From: Sthenelais limicola
Taxonomy: Eukaryota; Annelida; Polychaeta; Phyllodocida; Sigalionidae
Assembly: GCA_942159475.1 (NCBI GenBank)
Contig: OW804094.1
Location: forward strand, 8,935,555 to 8,999,554
DNA length: 64,000 nucleotides
Reading direction: 5' to 3'
Below the pieces are notes generated by a model. The model worked only from the letters and a program-made list of their open reading frames with translations. It had not been told where the DNA came from and made no database searches. The position numbers were made by a program, and so were the translations under genes. How positions within the stretch are numbered: the stretch's first letter is position 1; each line of letters opens with the position of its first letter. Shown here piece by piece: positions 41,649 to 53,313 of the stretch.

Positions 41649-41695
41649 TTCCCCTGATGAAGACCACCTATGCTATGGTCGAAACGCGTAGGGAT
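41649..41695 (+). ncRNA. Hammerhead-ribozyme-like motif (Penelope-type)
   Basis: Core CTGATGA (41654-41660), helix II GACCA/TGGTC (41662-41666 with 41676-41680), then GAAA (41681-41684). Helix I is TCCC/GGGA (41650-41653 with 41691-41694). Helix III would use the self-complementary ACGCGT (41684-41689), which could only pair between two molecules, as proposed for dimeric minimal hammerheads. Such motifs are known in the terminal repeats of Penelope-like elements. The extra A at 41661 and the short helix I may reduce or abolish activity. Confidence 0.5.
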
Positions 41696-41790
41696 AAGCC
41701 TTTCTCTACTAGCTAATAAATATTAGCATAAAGGAACCAACGGGAGTTATTTGTTTTTACGAAGATCACTTCAACTTTACAATTTTTGCT

Positions 41791-42026
41791 ATGGCTATTT
41801 GCAAAGCTTGCGGGGGCGATCATTCGCATCCAGGGGAAGTCTCTTGCCGATTCAAAACAAAAGCCATCCAAAAAGCTAAGGAAGTATCTGGTAATGAAAA
41901 TGATTGGAAGCTCTACTTGGATTTTGAAGATTCTACGTCTGATTCTAAAGACCTTGACTCTACTCACCTCCTCCACCGAAGCCTGAACCTACCATTGCGG
42001 ATCTCATGACCCTGGTTAATAATTAG
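41791..42026 (+). pseudogene. Remnant ORF after the hammerhead-like motif
   Basis: Opens MAICKACGGDHSHPGEVSC, a Cys/His-rich start that could bind zinc, then a charged segment to about residue 57. At 41956-41961 the reading switches frame; the -1 frame continues YSPPPPKPEPTIADLMTLVNN to a stop at 42024-42026. That continuation looks coding, so I read it as one small ORF broken by an indel. Lying ~100 bp after the ribozyme-like motif, it may be the first part of a Penelope-like or other retroelement. I do not recognise the family. Confidence 0.4.
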
Positions 42027-42159
42027 GTTTTCTTTAATACCCTACATTTCGAAGGTCCCTGTGTTATAGGCGATTTAATGATTAAAGTTAATTATAGAAA
42101 CATATTTGGTTCTGCAATGTGGGAATATGGAGGACTTCTAGGCCTGCACACATCCTGGA

Positions 42160-42460
42160 CCTGACTTTATTACATCCCTGTGCTCTAGTTGACTTTACTT
42201 TCAGCATTGTATGCCACACTTGGTCAAGGTGGTGCATAACATGTAAATTATGCCACCCTTGTTGCATACAACAAGTAGGTCCGCCAAAAACTGAAATTAC
42301 TTCTTTTATTTTTATTTATAAATGGGGCGTAATAAATATGGAACAGGAGCTCCAGGTGATGTCAGTAACTATGTCCAGACCTCTGGAGCGCAGAAGATCT
42401 CGGGCTAACGCCCTCTAACTTCCCACACTCCCTCGGTCACTAACAAGTGTACAGATTTCT
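42160..42460 (-). repeat. Inverted-pair repeat, left member
   Basis: Matches 45178-45485 in reverse orientation: AAACTGAAATTACTTCTTTT, GGTCAAGGTGGTGCATAACA and GGGCTAACGCCCTCTAACTT appear as complements there. Internal segments differ (42350-42390 is absent from the right member). Confidence 0.75.
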
Positions 42461-42752
42461 CCTGTGCTATGCCATCTTTGTATTGCAGAAAGACAGTGGC
42501 TACTACAATTCCCCTATTACTCAGGGACTCATTAGTCCACATTAATTTGCCCCAGGCTGGTTATGTAGCATCTTCACATAATATATGTGGCATTAGCGCA
42601 AACAATTAAAGCTGAGCCGTGTCCGTTTTTTTCCTCATTCCCATCTATAAATTGTGATTTTAAGGTGGACTAATAGAAACATAGCAGACCCATAGTTCAA
42701 GCTTTTATTACTCGCAGCAAATTGGGATTGGCAACCCACTGTTCATAATTAT

Positions 42753-43036
42753 GTGATTTGTCACAGGAAAACGAGCTACAAGTCGCAGACAATGGATTTT
42801 GAGATACATGTACCATCATATTCTAAAAGGGAACATGTAATAAATATTTCAATATTGTACATCTGATATCTATTTTCTTCAAAAAACAAAAATATTTTTC
42901 AATATCGCTGGGTGGCGAGTAAAGTAGCAGAATATACTCCATAGGATGACCTTAGAAACGCTGGGATAAGCTTGATACATGGTATGGCAATGATCATATG
43001 AGTAGTTGATGGATTAAGTCCTCCACAGATTCAGTC
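42753..43036. repeat. TIR-A copy, degenerate, right arm lost
   Basis: Left arm TGTGATTTGTCACAGG; the interior is diverged and fades after CCTCCACAGATTCAG. Confidence 0.7.
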
Positions 43037-43194
43037 AATTAGAAGAAGCTAATCCTAATCCTAGATTCAGAGATTAGCCAGGTGGGCGATAATACATGTA
43101 TTGTGTGATAATCCCGCTAGATGGCAGGCGTGGCCGCCAGTCTAATCTCTTGGAGCTCCAGCTCTTATAGATAATTTCTGGGTTAAAGCTCTCC

Positions 43195-43430
43195 TGGGTC
43201 AAGTTTTTAGAAGATGTACAATTCACCTTCACCATTCTCCTCAAATAATACAAATTTAAGATGAAAATCAGATTAAAAAAACAATTCAACATTACCAGAT
43301 ACATTTATTGAATGAATACAATATAGAATACACTCAGATATACTCCGTATATATCATGTTTCACTTTAATTTAGCAGAATTTCATAGATGTGTAGAACTG
43401 TAGATTGTGCATTTTCTGAAAATCTTACCC
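43195..43430. repeat. TIR-B copy
   Basis: From TGGGTCAAGTTTTTAG to GAAAATCTTACCC. Confidence 0.83.
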
Positions 43431-43462
43431 TCCTCTAGTCTGGTCCAGAAACATTTTTCAAT

Positions 43463-43873
43463 TGTAATGTCTTTAAAAAAAATGAGTCATAAGTCGCAAA
43501 ATTGATATTTAAATTGATAGTGTTCTTTCCACAAGATGTCTTTATTGAAATGTTCTGATTTTTAGAGGGTTTAACAGTTATAGGCATATAAGTCCATGTA
43601 ACAAATTCCAGGACATTGTATCAAATATATCCTTGCGTTTGGAAGGCCTTTTTATGGAGTATATTTAGTTACTTTACTGATAATTACACATCCAGAAACA
43701 TTGCAAACTTTTTTTTTCAAAAATAAAAATATCAAACTTCTAATATAGAAATACTTATTAGGATGTCCTAGTGTTTAGTCTGATTGGAATCAGCTTGATC
43801 TCCTCTTTTCAAATATGATATCTCAAAATCCATATTTTGCGACTTATGACTCATTTTCCTAAAACGGATCACA
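43463..43873. repeat. TIR-A copy, full length (411 bp)
   Basis: From TGTAATGTCTTTAAAAAAAA to AAAACGGATCACA. Confidence 0.87.
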
Positions 43874-44421
43874 TTATTGTTCCTTATAAAAGCAATCATT
43901 TTAATTGTAAGGTAATATAATGATGAAACCTTTGTTAGGCCTAAGGCCATTATCCCCCTCATGACAAAAGCTTTTTCTTGCACAAGTCTATGTATATAAT
44001 CATTATGAGCTTTAGAAGTATAGTTCTAAAGCACATGATGAGTATCTACAATCTGTTAGAATAAACTGCGGTTTCTTTGATATGTAATTCAAGGTTTAGA
44101 AATATAATGTATTAAAATACTTGAAAGGATCTAAAAGAATCATTTTGTAAAATCGAATCTCGATGAAAGTTGTGTAAATTTGTCTTACTTTGCCAAAGGG
44201 ATCATACGTCAGGAATGCTGACACACGTCTGTTGTATTGATTATAATTATACTTGGCCTTCAATGCAATAAAGAAATGCAAATGAGACAAGGAAATCTGA
44301 ACAATCAATTATACCTACACTGAAATAACTTTCATCTACAAAACAGCTTCCTTATCAATACTACAGGTAGATAAGAATTTTGCTTTCATGAATGATGGAT
44401 ACTATAGTAATAAACAACGAT
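43874..44421. other. No gene seen
   Basis: AT-rich; no repeat family or domain recognised. Confidence 0.45.
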
Positions 44422-44518
44422 GATTTTAGTGTGAGAATGGTCTGTAGGCCCAGAGACGTGCCAAGGCCACAGGCCGAGGGACATCACTGGGCCTACAGAC
44501 CGTTCAAATGCTAAAATC
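44422..44518. repeat. 97-bp hairpin
   Basis: Arms GATTTTAG...GGTCTGTAGGCCCAG and the inverse enclose a 33-nt centre. Outer 8 bp and inner 15-16 bp pair; about 8 bp between them do not. Possibly a small fold-back element. Confidence 0.75.
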
Positions 44519-45172
44519 TGAGTTTAGTCCATAATGGATCAGATCCCCTCCATAACTTAACCATACTCAAACAAACAACAAACAGAAACAACAAGTCATT
44601 CTTTATTAACCTGTCATCATTTAACACATCCAACACCACCTTTTCACATTCACGCATTCAGTGAGCCCTGAGGGTAACGAGTTGGTCTTGTGCAGCATGG
44701 TGGCAGGCAGTTGGTGTGTCGCGTGGGGACCAATTAGAAGCACCCATCACTGTCATTAGACTGTGGGTTGGGCTTTGGGTAGGTAGCCAATGGGAGGCAA
44801 GGAAAATACAATATAGACCATGGGTACAGTGACGGTCTGTACTACCATAATTGCACACAAATTCTCCCAAAATCTTATCCAAAATGGATTACAGTTCAAT
44901 AACCAGATAATGAAACTGTCTATTTAATTTTCAATAAGTGTATTGGTGAAAGTTTGACATGACGTGATAATTCTCACTCGCTAAGTACAAAACTTAATCC
45001 ATTGATTTTACGACATCATTACATTTTAACTTTTACTTTTTAATTACAGTTAATTACATACAGACACTCTACACCATAATTAATCTAATTCTGTAGATAC
45101 CTAATTTAGTAATTAGTAGAAGAGTTCAACTAATTCTAATATTTGAGATTATATATAGATGCAACATAGCAA
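44519..45172. other. No gene supported
   Basis: A minus-strand open frame (44658-44882) has no known domain. The rest is AT-rich. Confidence 0.4.
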
Positions 45173-45282
45173 GGGGGAAGTCTGTACACTTATTATGACT
45201 GAGGGAGTGTGGGAAGTTAGAGGGCGTTAGCCCGAGATCTTCCCCACTCCCGAGGTCACTAATAAGTGTACAGACTTCCCCC
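45173..45282. repeat. 110-bp palindrome with perfect 23-bp arms
   Basis: Arms 45173-45195 and 45260-45282 (AAGTCTGTACACTTATTA and its inverse, with G/C runs outside) match perfectly. The centre contains a second small inversion, GGGCGTTAGCCC. It forms the left part of the repeat whose inverted partner is at 42160-42460. Confidence 0.88.
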
Positions 45283-45485
45283 GAGCTTTGTTCCATATTT
45301 ATTACACCCCATTAGTGAATAAAAAAAATAGATGAATAAAAATAAAAGAAGTAATTTCAGTTTTTTGCGGACCTATTTGTTGTATGTGCCAAGGGTGACA
45401 TAATTTACATGTTATGCACCACCTTGACCAAGCGTGACATACATTGCTGAAGGTATAGGCAACTGCAGCACAGGGGTGTAATAAA
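45283..45485 (+). repeat. Inverted-pair repeat, right member
   Basis: Continues the palindrome and is the inverse of 42166-42345, with the shared words TGTTGTATG, TAATTTACATGTTATGCACC and CACCTTGACCAAGCG. Confidence 0.75.
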
Positions 45486-45827
45486 AATTGTTATGTAGTT
45501 GATAATTGTAGTAGTGAGGAAAGTACCTCATATGCTTCACTAAAGAGGATAATTTTGACGGTAACAAAATTAGTAGGTCATCTAAATGACGGGAAATTAT
45601 TTGAGAATGTATAAATTGTTATGTAGTTGATAATTGTAAAAGAGAGGAAAATACCTCAAAATTTATGAGCTCGATGGTAAATCAAGACAAGATGTACAAA
45701 GTAATTAAAAAGATATTTAGCCTGGGAAGAGCAGCAATGCGTTGATAGGCCAAACCCTTTTTCTCTCCAATTATTGTAAATGTCTAATTAGAAATAAAAG
45801 TCCTTATATAGTATGCTTTCGTTTAAC
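45486..45827. other. No gene; short direct duplication
   Basis: TTGTTATGTAGTTGATAATT appears near 45489 and again near 45616, each followed by a similar AGAGGAAAATACCTCA stretch. Nothing coding. Confidence 0.55.
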
Positions 45828-46220
45828 ATAGTTTCAGAAAAGTCACAAAATAGGGATTTTGAGATATCACCATATTCAAAAAGATGAGATCAAGTCATTT
45901 CCAATGATAATAAATACTAGGACATCTAATATGTATTTCTATGTTTTTAGTTTGATATTTCTTTGTTTAAAAGAAACGTTTGCAATGTTTCTGGATGGGT
46001 AATTACCAGTAAAACAACTAAATATACTCCATACGAAGACCTTCAAAACGCTAAAATATATTTAATACAATGTCCCACAATTTGGTACATAGATCCATAT
46101 GACTACAAGTGGTAAACTCCATCAGAATCAGAACATTCCAACCAAGGGATCTTGTGAAAAAATCATTTTGAAAAATATCAATTTTGCCAATTGTGAGGTA
46201 TTTTCCTAAAACACATCACA
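45828..46220. repeat. TIR-A copy
   Basis: Left arm eroded (CATAGTTTCAGAAAAGTCAC); right end AAAACACATCACA. Interior complete. Confidence 0.83.
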
Positions 46221-46367
46221 TACTGTATACAACATTTCTTGAAGATTTCTTACAACTGCTTATCAATACTACAGGTAGAATTTTGCTTTCATGTTTCATG
46301 TTAACTGCACGATACAAGGTCATGAAATAGTGTTGCCCAGGGCAGTGTTATCCATTATTATTATGTA

Positions 46368-46608
46368 TGGGTCAGATTTTCAGAAAATGTACAATTGTCA
46401 GCTGTACACTTTTTTTTAGTAAATTCTGCTAAATTAGGCTGCAATTTAGTCAATACTAGGTAAATTCGAGTATATTCGGCATTGCATTGATTCTAGAAAT
46501 CTGTTTAGTTAGGTTGAACTGTATTTTGAACTTTATTTTCGTCTGAAATTTGGATTATTTTAGACGATTGGCGAAGTTGAATTGTACCTTTTCTGATAAT
46601 CTGACCCG
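46368..46608. repeat. TIR-B copy, full length
   Basis: From TGGGTCAGATTTTCAG to GATAATCTGACCCG, flanked by TA. Confidence 0.87.
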
Positions 46609-46889
46609 TATATTACCTTAACTCTACATAACCCTATACTAGACGTCCTTCATCCTTCCTTTGTGTTATACAATCTATCGACATCAATCATTTATCTGGA
46701 TCTAAGTTTGATGTAATTTGTATGTAATTATTTCTTGAGGCGAGGTCATTAGCAAAAGGACCAATTGGTTACTTGCGTACATTTCTGAGACATGTAATTA
46801 AAATGTTAGATTTAAATATGTTATTTCGCCCGGAAAGCTAGATTTAGCTGGAGTGTGTTGGAAGGAAGAAATCTGGTGATAGAAATAAA

Positions 46890-47200
46890 AGTGATTTGCA
46901 TAGCCGCCATTTTGAATTTTGATTTGCAAGGATTTATGGGACTAATGATACAGTATAAAATCTATAGAAATATTTCATAATCAGCATGGAGTATTTATTA
47001 GTTCAGTAATATCAATATTCATGTGTTATACATGTTTCCATAACACAAGCCTCCATCTTTCCCATCATGCATTTGGTTTTCATAGTAAGATCGTGTACGC
47101 AAGCTATGATATTGCTGAAACCGTTCTTGCAATTTTCGATAGAAATGCTGCCAAATATTTGTATGTCAGACTACAACAGTATCCATCCCAGGATGAATGT
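46890..47200. repeat. TIR-C copy, reverse orientation
   Basis: Begins with the GATTTGCATAGCCGCCATTT end and runs through ATCATGCATTTGGTTTTCAT and GTATCCATCCCAGGATG. The far end is lost. Confidence 0.78.
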
Positions 47201-47280
47201 TCTCATCTTTGGGGGCCCTACTGCTGTAAGTCGTATGAAGACAAGTACCAAATTTCTAGACAGTATTATAAATAAAAGCG

Positions 47281-47452
47281 TGCATTTCTAAGGTCATCTC
47301 ATAGAATATATTAACTATCCACCCAGGAATATTGCAAACTTTGTTTTCCAAAAGATACAAATATCAAACTTAACTTAAATTTTCAGATATGATGATATCT
47401 CAAAACACAACCTAAGACCTATTTCTCGGCAACACATTATAATTCTCATTAG
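47281..47452. repeat. TIR-A fragment, degenerate
   Basis: Retains ACCCAGGAATATTGCAAACT and GATGATATCTCAAAA blocks, with the middle deleted. Confidence 0.6.
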
Positions 47453-47544
47453 TCCATGCGTATCAAGGTTCACGATGGTGTACATGCGAGTAAGACAAAT
47501 TGCCCATCATTGCAAACCATTTATCATCACATAACCCTTGAAAA

Positions 47545-47709
47545 AAACTTTGGTTTTCAAAAACAAAGTGAAGCTTAACATTTAGAAATACTTATTAAAT
47601 GTCTTTATGTTTACCATCATTTGAATCCTCTTCATCTCATCTTTTCAAGTATGATAATTATAAATATCTCAAAGAAGAGTTATGACTTATTTTTCTGTAA
47701 CACATGACA
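47545..47709. repeat. TIR-A fragment, right half
   Basis: Retains GTTTACCATCATTTGAATC and the terminal TAACACATGACATA. Confidence 0.6.
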
Positions 47710-48157
47710 TATAATTCTTATGATGACTACAAAAAAGAAAAAGAAAGTGGGGTACCCCATGTGAATAAAAGTCCCCCACACATTAGAAAGACTATATAGG
47801 GGGCACCATTTGGTCTCAGTTCTTGCTGTCCTACCACAACTTGCCCTGGTCATGTTCAGAGATGACTCTTTCTAAAGTCTATGTCATGCCCCTGCCATGT
47901 CTTTTTGGCAGAAGTTACAATTTGTTGGAGGTGTTTACCTTGTCCGATATGGTGTCCTAGATGGGTCTTATCAAGGTTCACGGTGGCGTACATGCAAGTA
48001 AGACACCTATTCATCACTTCATACCCGCACATAACCCTTGAAAACCCTGACATTAATGTACTTAGCATTAATCAGGGGTGCGTATCTCAGGCGTCAAGGT
48101 TGATGCAGTCGTTTACATCAGTGTCTCACTTCATTTAAGCAGGTAATTGCCAAGTTG
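47710..48157. other. No gene seen
   Basis: Open frames on both strands here show no domain. A 35-bp stretch (TATCAAGGTTCACGATGGTG near 47461) recurs near 47968. Confidence 0.45.
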
Positions 48158-48394
48158 TGGGTCAGATTTTCAGAACATGTACAATCCACTTTTGACAATC
48201 TTCTCAAACAACCCAAATTTTAGACGGAAATAAAGTTCAAAATACAGTTCAACCTAACCAAACAGATTGCTAGAATCATTGCAATGCTGAATATACTTAA
48301 ATTTACTTAGCATTGGCCAAATTGCAGCGTAATTTAGCAGAAATTGCTAAATTTATAGAACTGCCAATTGTACATTTTCTGGAAATGTGACCCG
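48158..48394. repeat. TIR-B copy, full length (237 bp)
   Basis: From TGGGTCAGATTTTCAG to GGAAATGTGACCC. Confidence 0.87.
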
Positions 48395-48421
48395 TATACG
48401 TTTTCATCTCTGACTGATCAT

Positions 48422-48772
48422 CAATAGGGGAGTTGCATGTGCTACTGCGCATGTCTGTTACAGTGCATGCTGGGATGGATTCAATGAAATCTAACATACA
48501 AATACTTTGCAACATTTTAATAGAAAATTATGAGAATGTTTTCACCAATAGCATAGCTTTTATATAGCATCTATGAAAACCAAATGCATGATGGGAGAGA
48601 TGGGTACTTGTGTCATGGAAACATGTATAACATAATAATATTGATATCAAAGCATTGATAAATATGCCATGCTGAACATGGCATGTTTTCTATAAACTTT
48701 AGAATATACCATTACTCCCACAATTCTATGTGAATCAAGATTCAAAATGGCGGCTATGCAATTCCCCTATTG
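48422..48772. mobile_element. TIR-C reference copy (351 bp)
   Basis: Complete element with ends CAATAGGGGAGTTGCAT and ATGCAATTCCCCTATTG, inverted over ~17 bp. The TTCAAAATGGCGGCTATGCA block adjoins the right end. No ORF. The flanks share the words GTTTTCATCT and GTGATCATCAAT, suggesting a local duplication around the insertion. Confidence 0.87.
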
Positions 48773-49083
48773 CCAAGATATAGGTTTTCATCTGTAAGTG
48801 ATCATCAATTTGAAGCGCCAAGGCCGCCATGTAATCTGGAGCCCATTCGGGACATTGCCATCACGTGACCTGTCTCAGCCAATCAGAATCCTCCATTCTG
48901 CTTAACTCCGAGGGAGACCCGTAAGGAGGGAGGCACCGATCATTTTAAGGGGTTTTAAGACTTCAATTGATTGATTTATTTGCCAATTTTGAAACTTTAA
49001 ATCTTCATAACCACTTCCCTTTCCTTCCGTTCTTAGGTCTTGTCACACTCCTAGTTCAACTCTGCCCACTTCTAACACTCACT
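48773..49083. other. No gene seen
   Basis: Slightly GC-richer unique DNA; nothing recognised. Confidence 0.45.
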
Positions 49084-49499
49084 TGTGGTGTGTTCCAGGA
49101 AAATGAGTCATAAGTCGCAAAAATAATATTTTTCAAAGTGTTTATTTTACAAAATCAGTTTATTGGAATGTTATGATTTTCGGAGACCTTGTCACTTATA
49201 TATAGATCTATCGATGTATCAAATTTCAGGACAATGTATGTAATGTATCCTTTCGTTTTAACGGTCCTTATAATATTATGGACTATATTTAATTACTTTA
49301 ATGTTTACTACCCCACAGAAATATGGCAAACTTTTTTTTTCCAAAATAGAAATATCAAACTTAAAATCTAGAATTACTTATTGGATTATTAGACTGTTTA
49401 CTATCATTGGAATCAGCTTGATCTCATCTTTTCAAATACAATGGAATCTCAAAATCTTTTTTTTGCAACTTATGACTCATTTTCCTAAAACACATCACA
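49084..49499. repeat. TIR-A copy, full length (416 bp)
   Basis: From TGTGGTGTGTTCCAGGAAAA to AAACACATCACA. Confidence 0.87.
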
Positions 49500-49536
49500 C
49501 TTGTATCTCTCCATCTTTAGTAATCAAAACTTCATC

Positions 49537-49947
49537 TGTGATGTGTTTCAGGAAAGTGAGTCATAAGTCGCAAACTTGATATTTTGCAAAGTGATTTATT
49601 CACAGGATATCTTTACTGAAATGTTATGATTTTTCATAGGGTTAAGCACTTATGGTCATATACGTCCATGTAACAAATATGAGGACATTGTATTAAATAT
49701 ATCTTTGCGTTTTGAGGGCCTTTGTATGAAGTATATTTAGTTACTTTACTGGTAATTACCCATCTAGAAACATTGCAAACCTTTTTTTTCAAAAATAAAA
49801 ATATCAAACTTAGAATCTAGAAACACTTTTTATGTGTCCTATTGTTTACTATCATTGGAATCAACTTGATCTCCTCTTTTCAAATATGATGATATCTCAA
49901 AATCTATTTTTTTGCGACTTATGACTCATTTTCTTAAACAAATCACA
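49537..49947. repeat. TIR-A copy, full length (411 bp)
   Basis: From TGTGATGTGTTTCAGGAAAG to AAACAAATCACA; 37 bp after the previous copy and in the same orientation. Confidence 0.88.
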
Positions 49948-50320
49948 ATTATTTTCTTTCCCCTCCTACCTCCTACCTCTTTCTGCCTCTATTTTCCTCC
50001 CTTTTAAGACTTAACTCTTCATTCTCAGCTATTATGACAACACAAATTCATCAAATTCACTCATATTATGCTTTATATTGACCGAGCTAAAGGCCTAAAA
50101 GAAATTTCAAAAATTATGGTTTATAGGACTGCATTTATCAATATTCTGCTGTTCTATCTATGTTTACTTGAAGACTAATTACCGAACAAAAACTGTGGCT
50201 GGCAAGCGATGATAAGGGAAGTTATTATTGAGGACGTTTGAGAAGCCCTGTAGCAAAAACCGCCAGACAGAACCCTCCAAAATGTTGTAAGAGCTGTAAT
50301 CCTACCTGTGTATGGACATA
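49948..50320. other. No gene seen
   Basis: Contains a pyrimidine-rich stretch at 49950-50010; nothing else. Confidence 0.45.
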
Positions 50321-50713
50321 TGCGATCAGTTTCAGGAAAAAGAGTCACAAGTCGCAAAATTGGTGTTTTCCAAAGTCGTTTACTTACAAGATCTCTTGGT
50401 TGGAATATTATCATTTTTGGAGTGTCTAGTCCTTGTGGTTGTATAAATACATCTACCAAATTTCAAGTCTGTTTATTAATTATATCAGGGCGTTTCTTTG
50501 ATTATCCCATTGAGTATATTAAGCTACTTCACTGGCAATTATCCACCCGGAAATATTGCAAACGTTCTTTTTCAAAAATAAAAATATCTAACTAAAAAGA
50601 TAAAAGAACTTATCAGATGTACATTCATTGGAATTGGCTTGATCTCATCTTTTCAATTATAATGATATCTCAAATTTTGCGACTTATGACTCATTTTCCT
50701 GAAACTGATCACA
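50321..50713. repeat. TIR-A copy (393 bp)
   Basis: From TGCGATCAGTTTCAGGAAAA to GAAACTGATCACA. The terminal CAGTTTC/GAAACTG changes match each other, so the two arms have stayed complementary. Confidence 0.87.
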
Positions 50714-50787
50714 TATAGATACTGATGTTAATAGGGAGATTAAGCAGGAGCAAACCCGTCACTAAGTATTCGGAATGAGGCCACATA

Positions 50788-51198
50788 TGGGATGTGTTTC
50801 GGGAAAATGAGTCTAAGTCACAAAGTTGATATTTTTCAAAGACTTTTTTTTACAAGATCTGTTGGTTGAAATGTTCTAAATCTGATGGAGTTTTGCACTT
50901 GTAGTTATAAGAATCCATGCACCAAATTTCAGGACAGTATATTAAATATATTCTTGAGTTTTGAAGGCCTTCGTATGGAGTATATTTAATTACTTTACTG
51001 GTTACCCATGCAGAAACATTGCAAACTTTTTTTTCAAACATAGAAATATCAATACATATTAGAAAATGAGTCACAAGTCGCAAATTATGGAGTTTGAGAT
51101 ATCACCATTATTTGAAAAGAGGAGATCAAGCCAATTCCAAGGAGAGTAAACACTAGGACACCTAATATGTATTTCTGTATTTTGAGTTTGATATTTCT
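50788..51198. repeat. Two truncated TIR-A copies joined
   Basis: 50788-51060 starts TGGGATGTGTTTCGGG and breaks after AATATCAATACATATT. 51061-51198 restarts at the left arm (GAAAATGAGTCACAAGTCGC) and ends within the interior at the small palindrome. Confidence 0.78.
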
Positions 51199-51258
51199 TA
51201 AGGTTTCCCCCGCCGAAGGCGGTACGAGCGCCAAAGACGCTCATACTAGGAAACCTTA
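51199..51258. repeat. 60-bp palindromic insertion
   Basis: Perfect 10-bp ends TAAGGTTTCC and GGAAACCTTA enclose two smaller hairpins (CCGCCGAAGGCGG and GAGCGCCAAAGACGCTC). It interrupts a TIR-A interior and is far more GC-rich than its surroundings. Confidence 0.8.
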
Positions 51259-52647
51259 TATAGGTTCCAGTTTTTGCCATCTGTTCTTTGTGCGTCCGAG
51301 TCGCCCCTTATAAGGAAAACCCGACTCTGCCTCTTCCCACCTGAATTTCTGACGCACTTGCGTACACATAGCGGTGATTTTACGCTCCCGCAAATTTATA
51401 TAAATCCCTATTTCTACTCGAAATACATTGCCAAGATGTTGAAATTCAGAAAGAACATACTCCACATATATACATTGCTACCCCACATATGTAGTTTTAT
51501 CAACACTGATATTTAAGTAAGGACAATATGCGAGAAACTTTAGCTGGGAACTATTTTGTTCATGATTCGCAAAATGCATACAAAATGGCCAAACACTGAA
51601 ACTGATTATTTTCTTTGGATTCCTTCATATCTTTTTATGTATGAAATATAAAAAGGGGTGTAATAGATATGTAATGGTGGAACTCTGACTTATTCCACTC
51701 CTAGCTGACTGCTTATGGTTGTTACGACCACCAAAATAGAACGGGGACAGTCAGACTTTCTCGGGCTACATTTTTGGCCTTTCCCCTGCTTGACAAGTAT
51801 GGAATTGACTCCCAGATTGTCTCCACTGACAAAAATCAGGTCGTCGTACAAAACTAGATTGTCTATGTATTTAACATGTATGTCCATGTATTTAATAGCC
51901 TACTATCAACATTGGTATTTAAATGAGGAAGATAATATTGGTGGAACTTAGGGAAGTTGATAGGGAAAGTATAGGCCTATAGATGCCGATGCTGGCAATG
52001 ACGCAATAATAATATACTAGTGATGTCTTCTATTTTTCACAACGTTAGTAACACACCATGACAGCCAGAAGTATATCGCCAAGGTAGTGTACTGTGTAAC
52101 TGTTTGGCTGGTTAGTTTAATAAGATTATTGTACTCAGGATCTATAGCCTCCCCAACCCCCACCCACCCTCTGGCACAAAACTGGTGATTGTTATGTTGA
52201 CATCGTTGGTCATGCTCTGCTGAGCCTGACCAACTCCATGGGTAGTGGTAGAGGGTTGATAGGTAGTTATTCGGTACTATTCGGAATACACCATGATAAG
52301 GTAGGGTAAACACCTTTTTGGTTCTTTTTTAAATAAGGCTGTATGAAACATTTCATTCTGTCCAAGTTGTAGAGCGATATCGTTTATGTGGATAGACAGT
52401 GATAATAGCGTAGTTTTACGGGGAAAATACATCGGAAAACGCAGATCCCCTTGATGGGCCCTAGTATTATATGAGAGACCCGATTTACGGGCATCAATCG
52501 AAATGTTCTATGTTATAGCTATGCTATGTAAACATAGGCGAATGGATGGAGTCCTGGACAACGCATAATAGCCATTTTCCCGCATGGAATTATTGTGGAA
52601 TTAGTCGTGGAAACCGTTTTCTCCTTGGTCACAGCCAAATTCTTGTT
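51259..52647. other. No gene seen
   Basis: About 1.4 kb of AT-rich DNA, with only short open frames lacking domains and no family repeats recognised. Confidence 0.45.
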
Positions 52648-52902
52648 ATTTTGAAAAAAAAAGTTTGCAATGTTTCTGGATTGGTAATTAGTAGTAAAAA
52701 ACTAATATACTCCATACAAATGCCTTCAAAACGCATGGATGTACTTATTACAATGTCCCGAAATTTGTTACACGGATTTATGACAATCCTAATCAAACCT
52801 TCTAAAAATTAGAAAATTCCAATTAAGAGATCTTTTGATAAAAACGCTTTGAAAAAAATAAATTTTGCGACTTGTGACTGATTTTCATGAAAAACATCAT
52901 AT
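52648..52902. repeat. TIR-A fragment, right part
   Basis: Starts at TTTTGAAAAAAAAAGTTTGC and ends GAAAAACATCATA, abutting the next copy. Confidence 0.8.
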
Positions 52903-52903
52903 A

Positions 52904-53313
52904 TGTGATGTGTTTTAGGAAAATGAGTCACAAGTCGCAAAAAATAGATTTTGAGATATCATTATTTCTGAACAGATGACATCAAGTCGATTCCAATGAT
53001 AGTAAACAGTCTAATAATCTAATATGTATTTCTAGATTTTAAGTTTGATATTTTCGCTTTTGAAAAACAGTTTCCAATATTTCTGGGGGTCAATAAACAG
53101 TAAAGTAACTAAATGTATAGTCCATATGAGGACCTTTAAACCGAAGGGATATATTACATAGATCGTCCTGAAATTTGATACATAGATTGATGTGACCATG
53201 AGTTATCAACCCTTAAAGAATTAGAACATGCCATGAATGTGATCTTGTGAAAATAACACTTTAAAAAATATTAATTTTGCGACTTATGACTCATTTTCCT
53301 AAAACGGATCACA
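52904..53313. repeat. TIR-A copy, full length (410 bp)
   Basis: From TGTGATGTGTTTTAGGAAAA to AAAACGGATCACA. Confidence 0.88.

Noticed and set aside
44658..44882. 74-codon minus-strand frame
   Set aside because: No recognisable domain and no supporting context.
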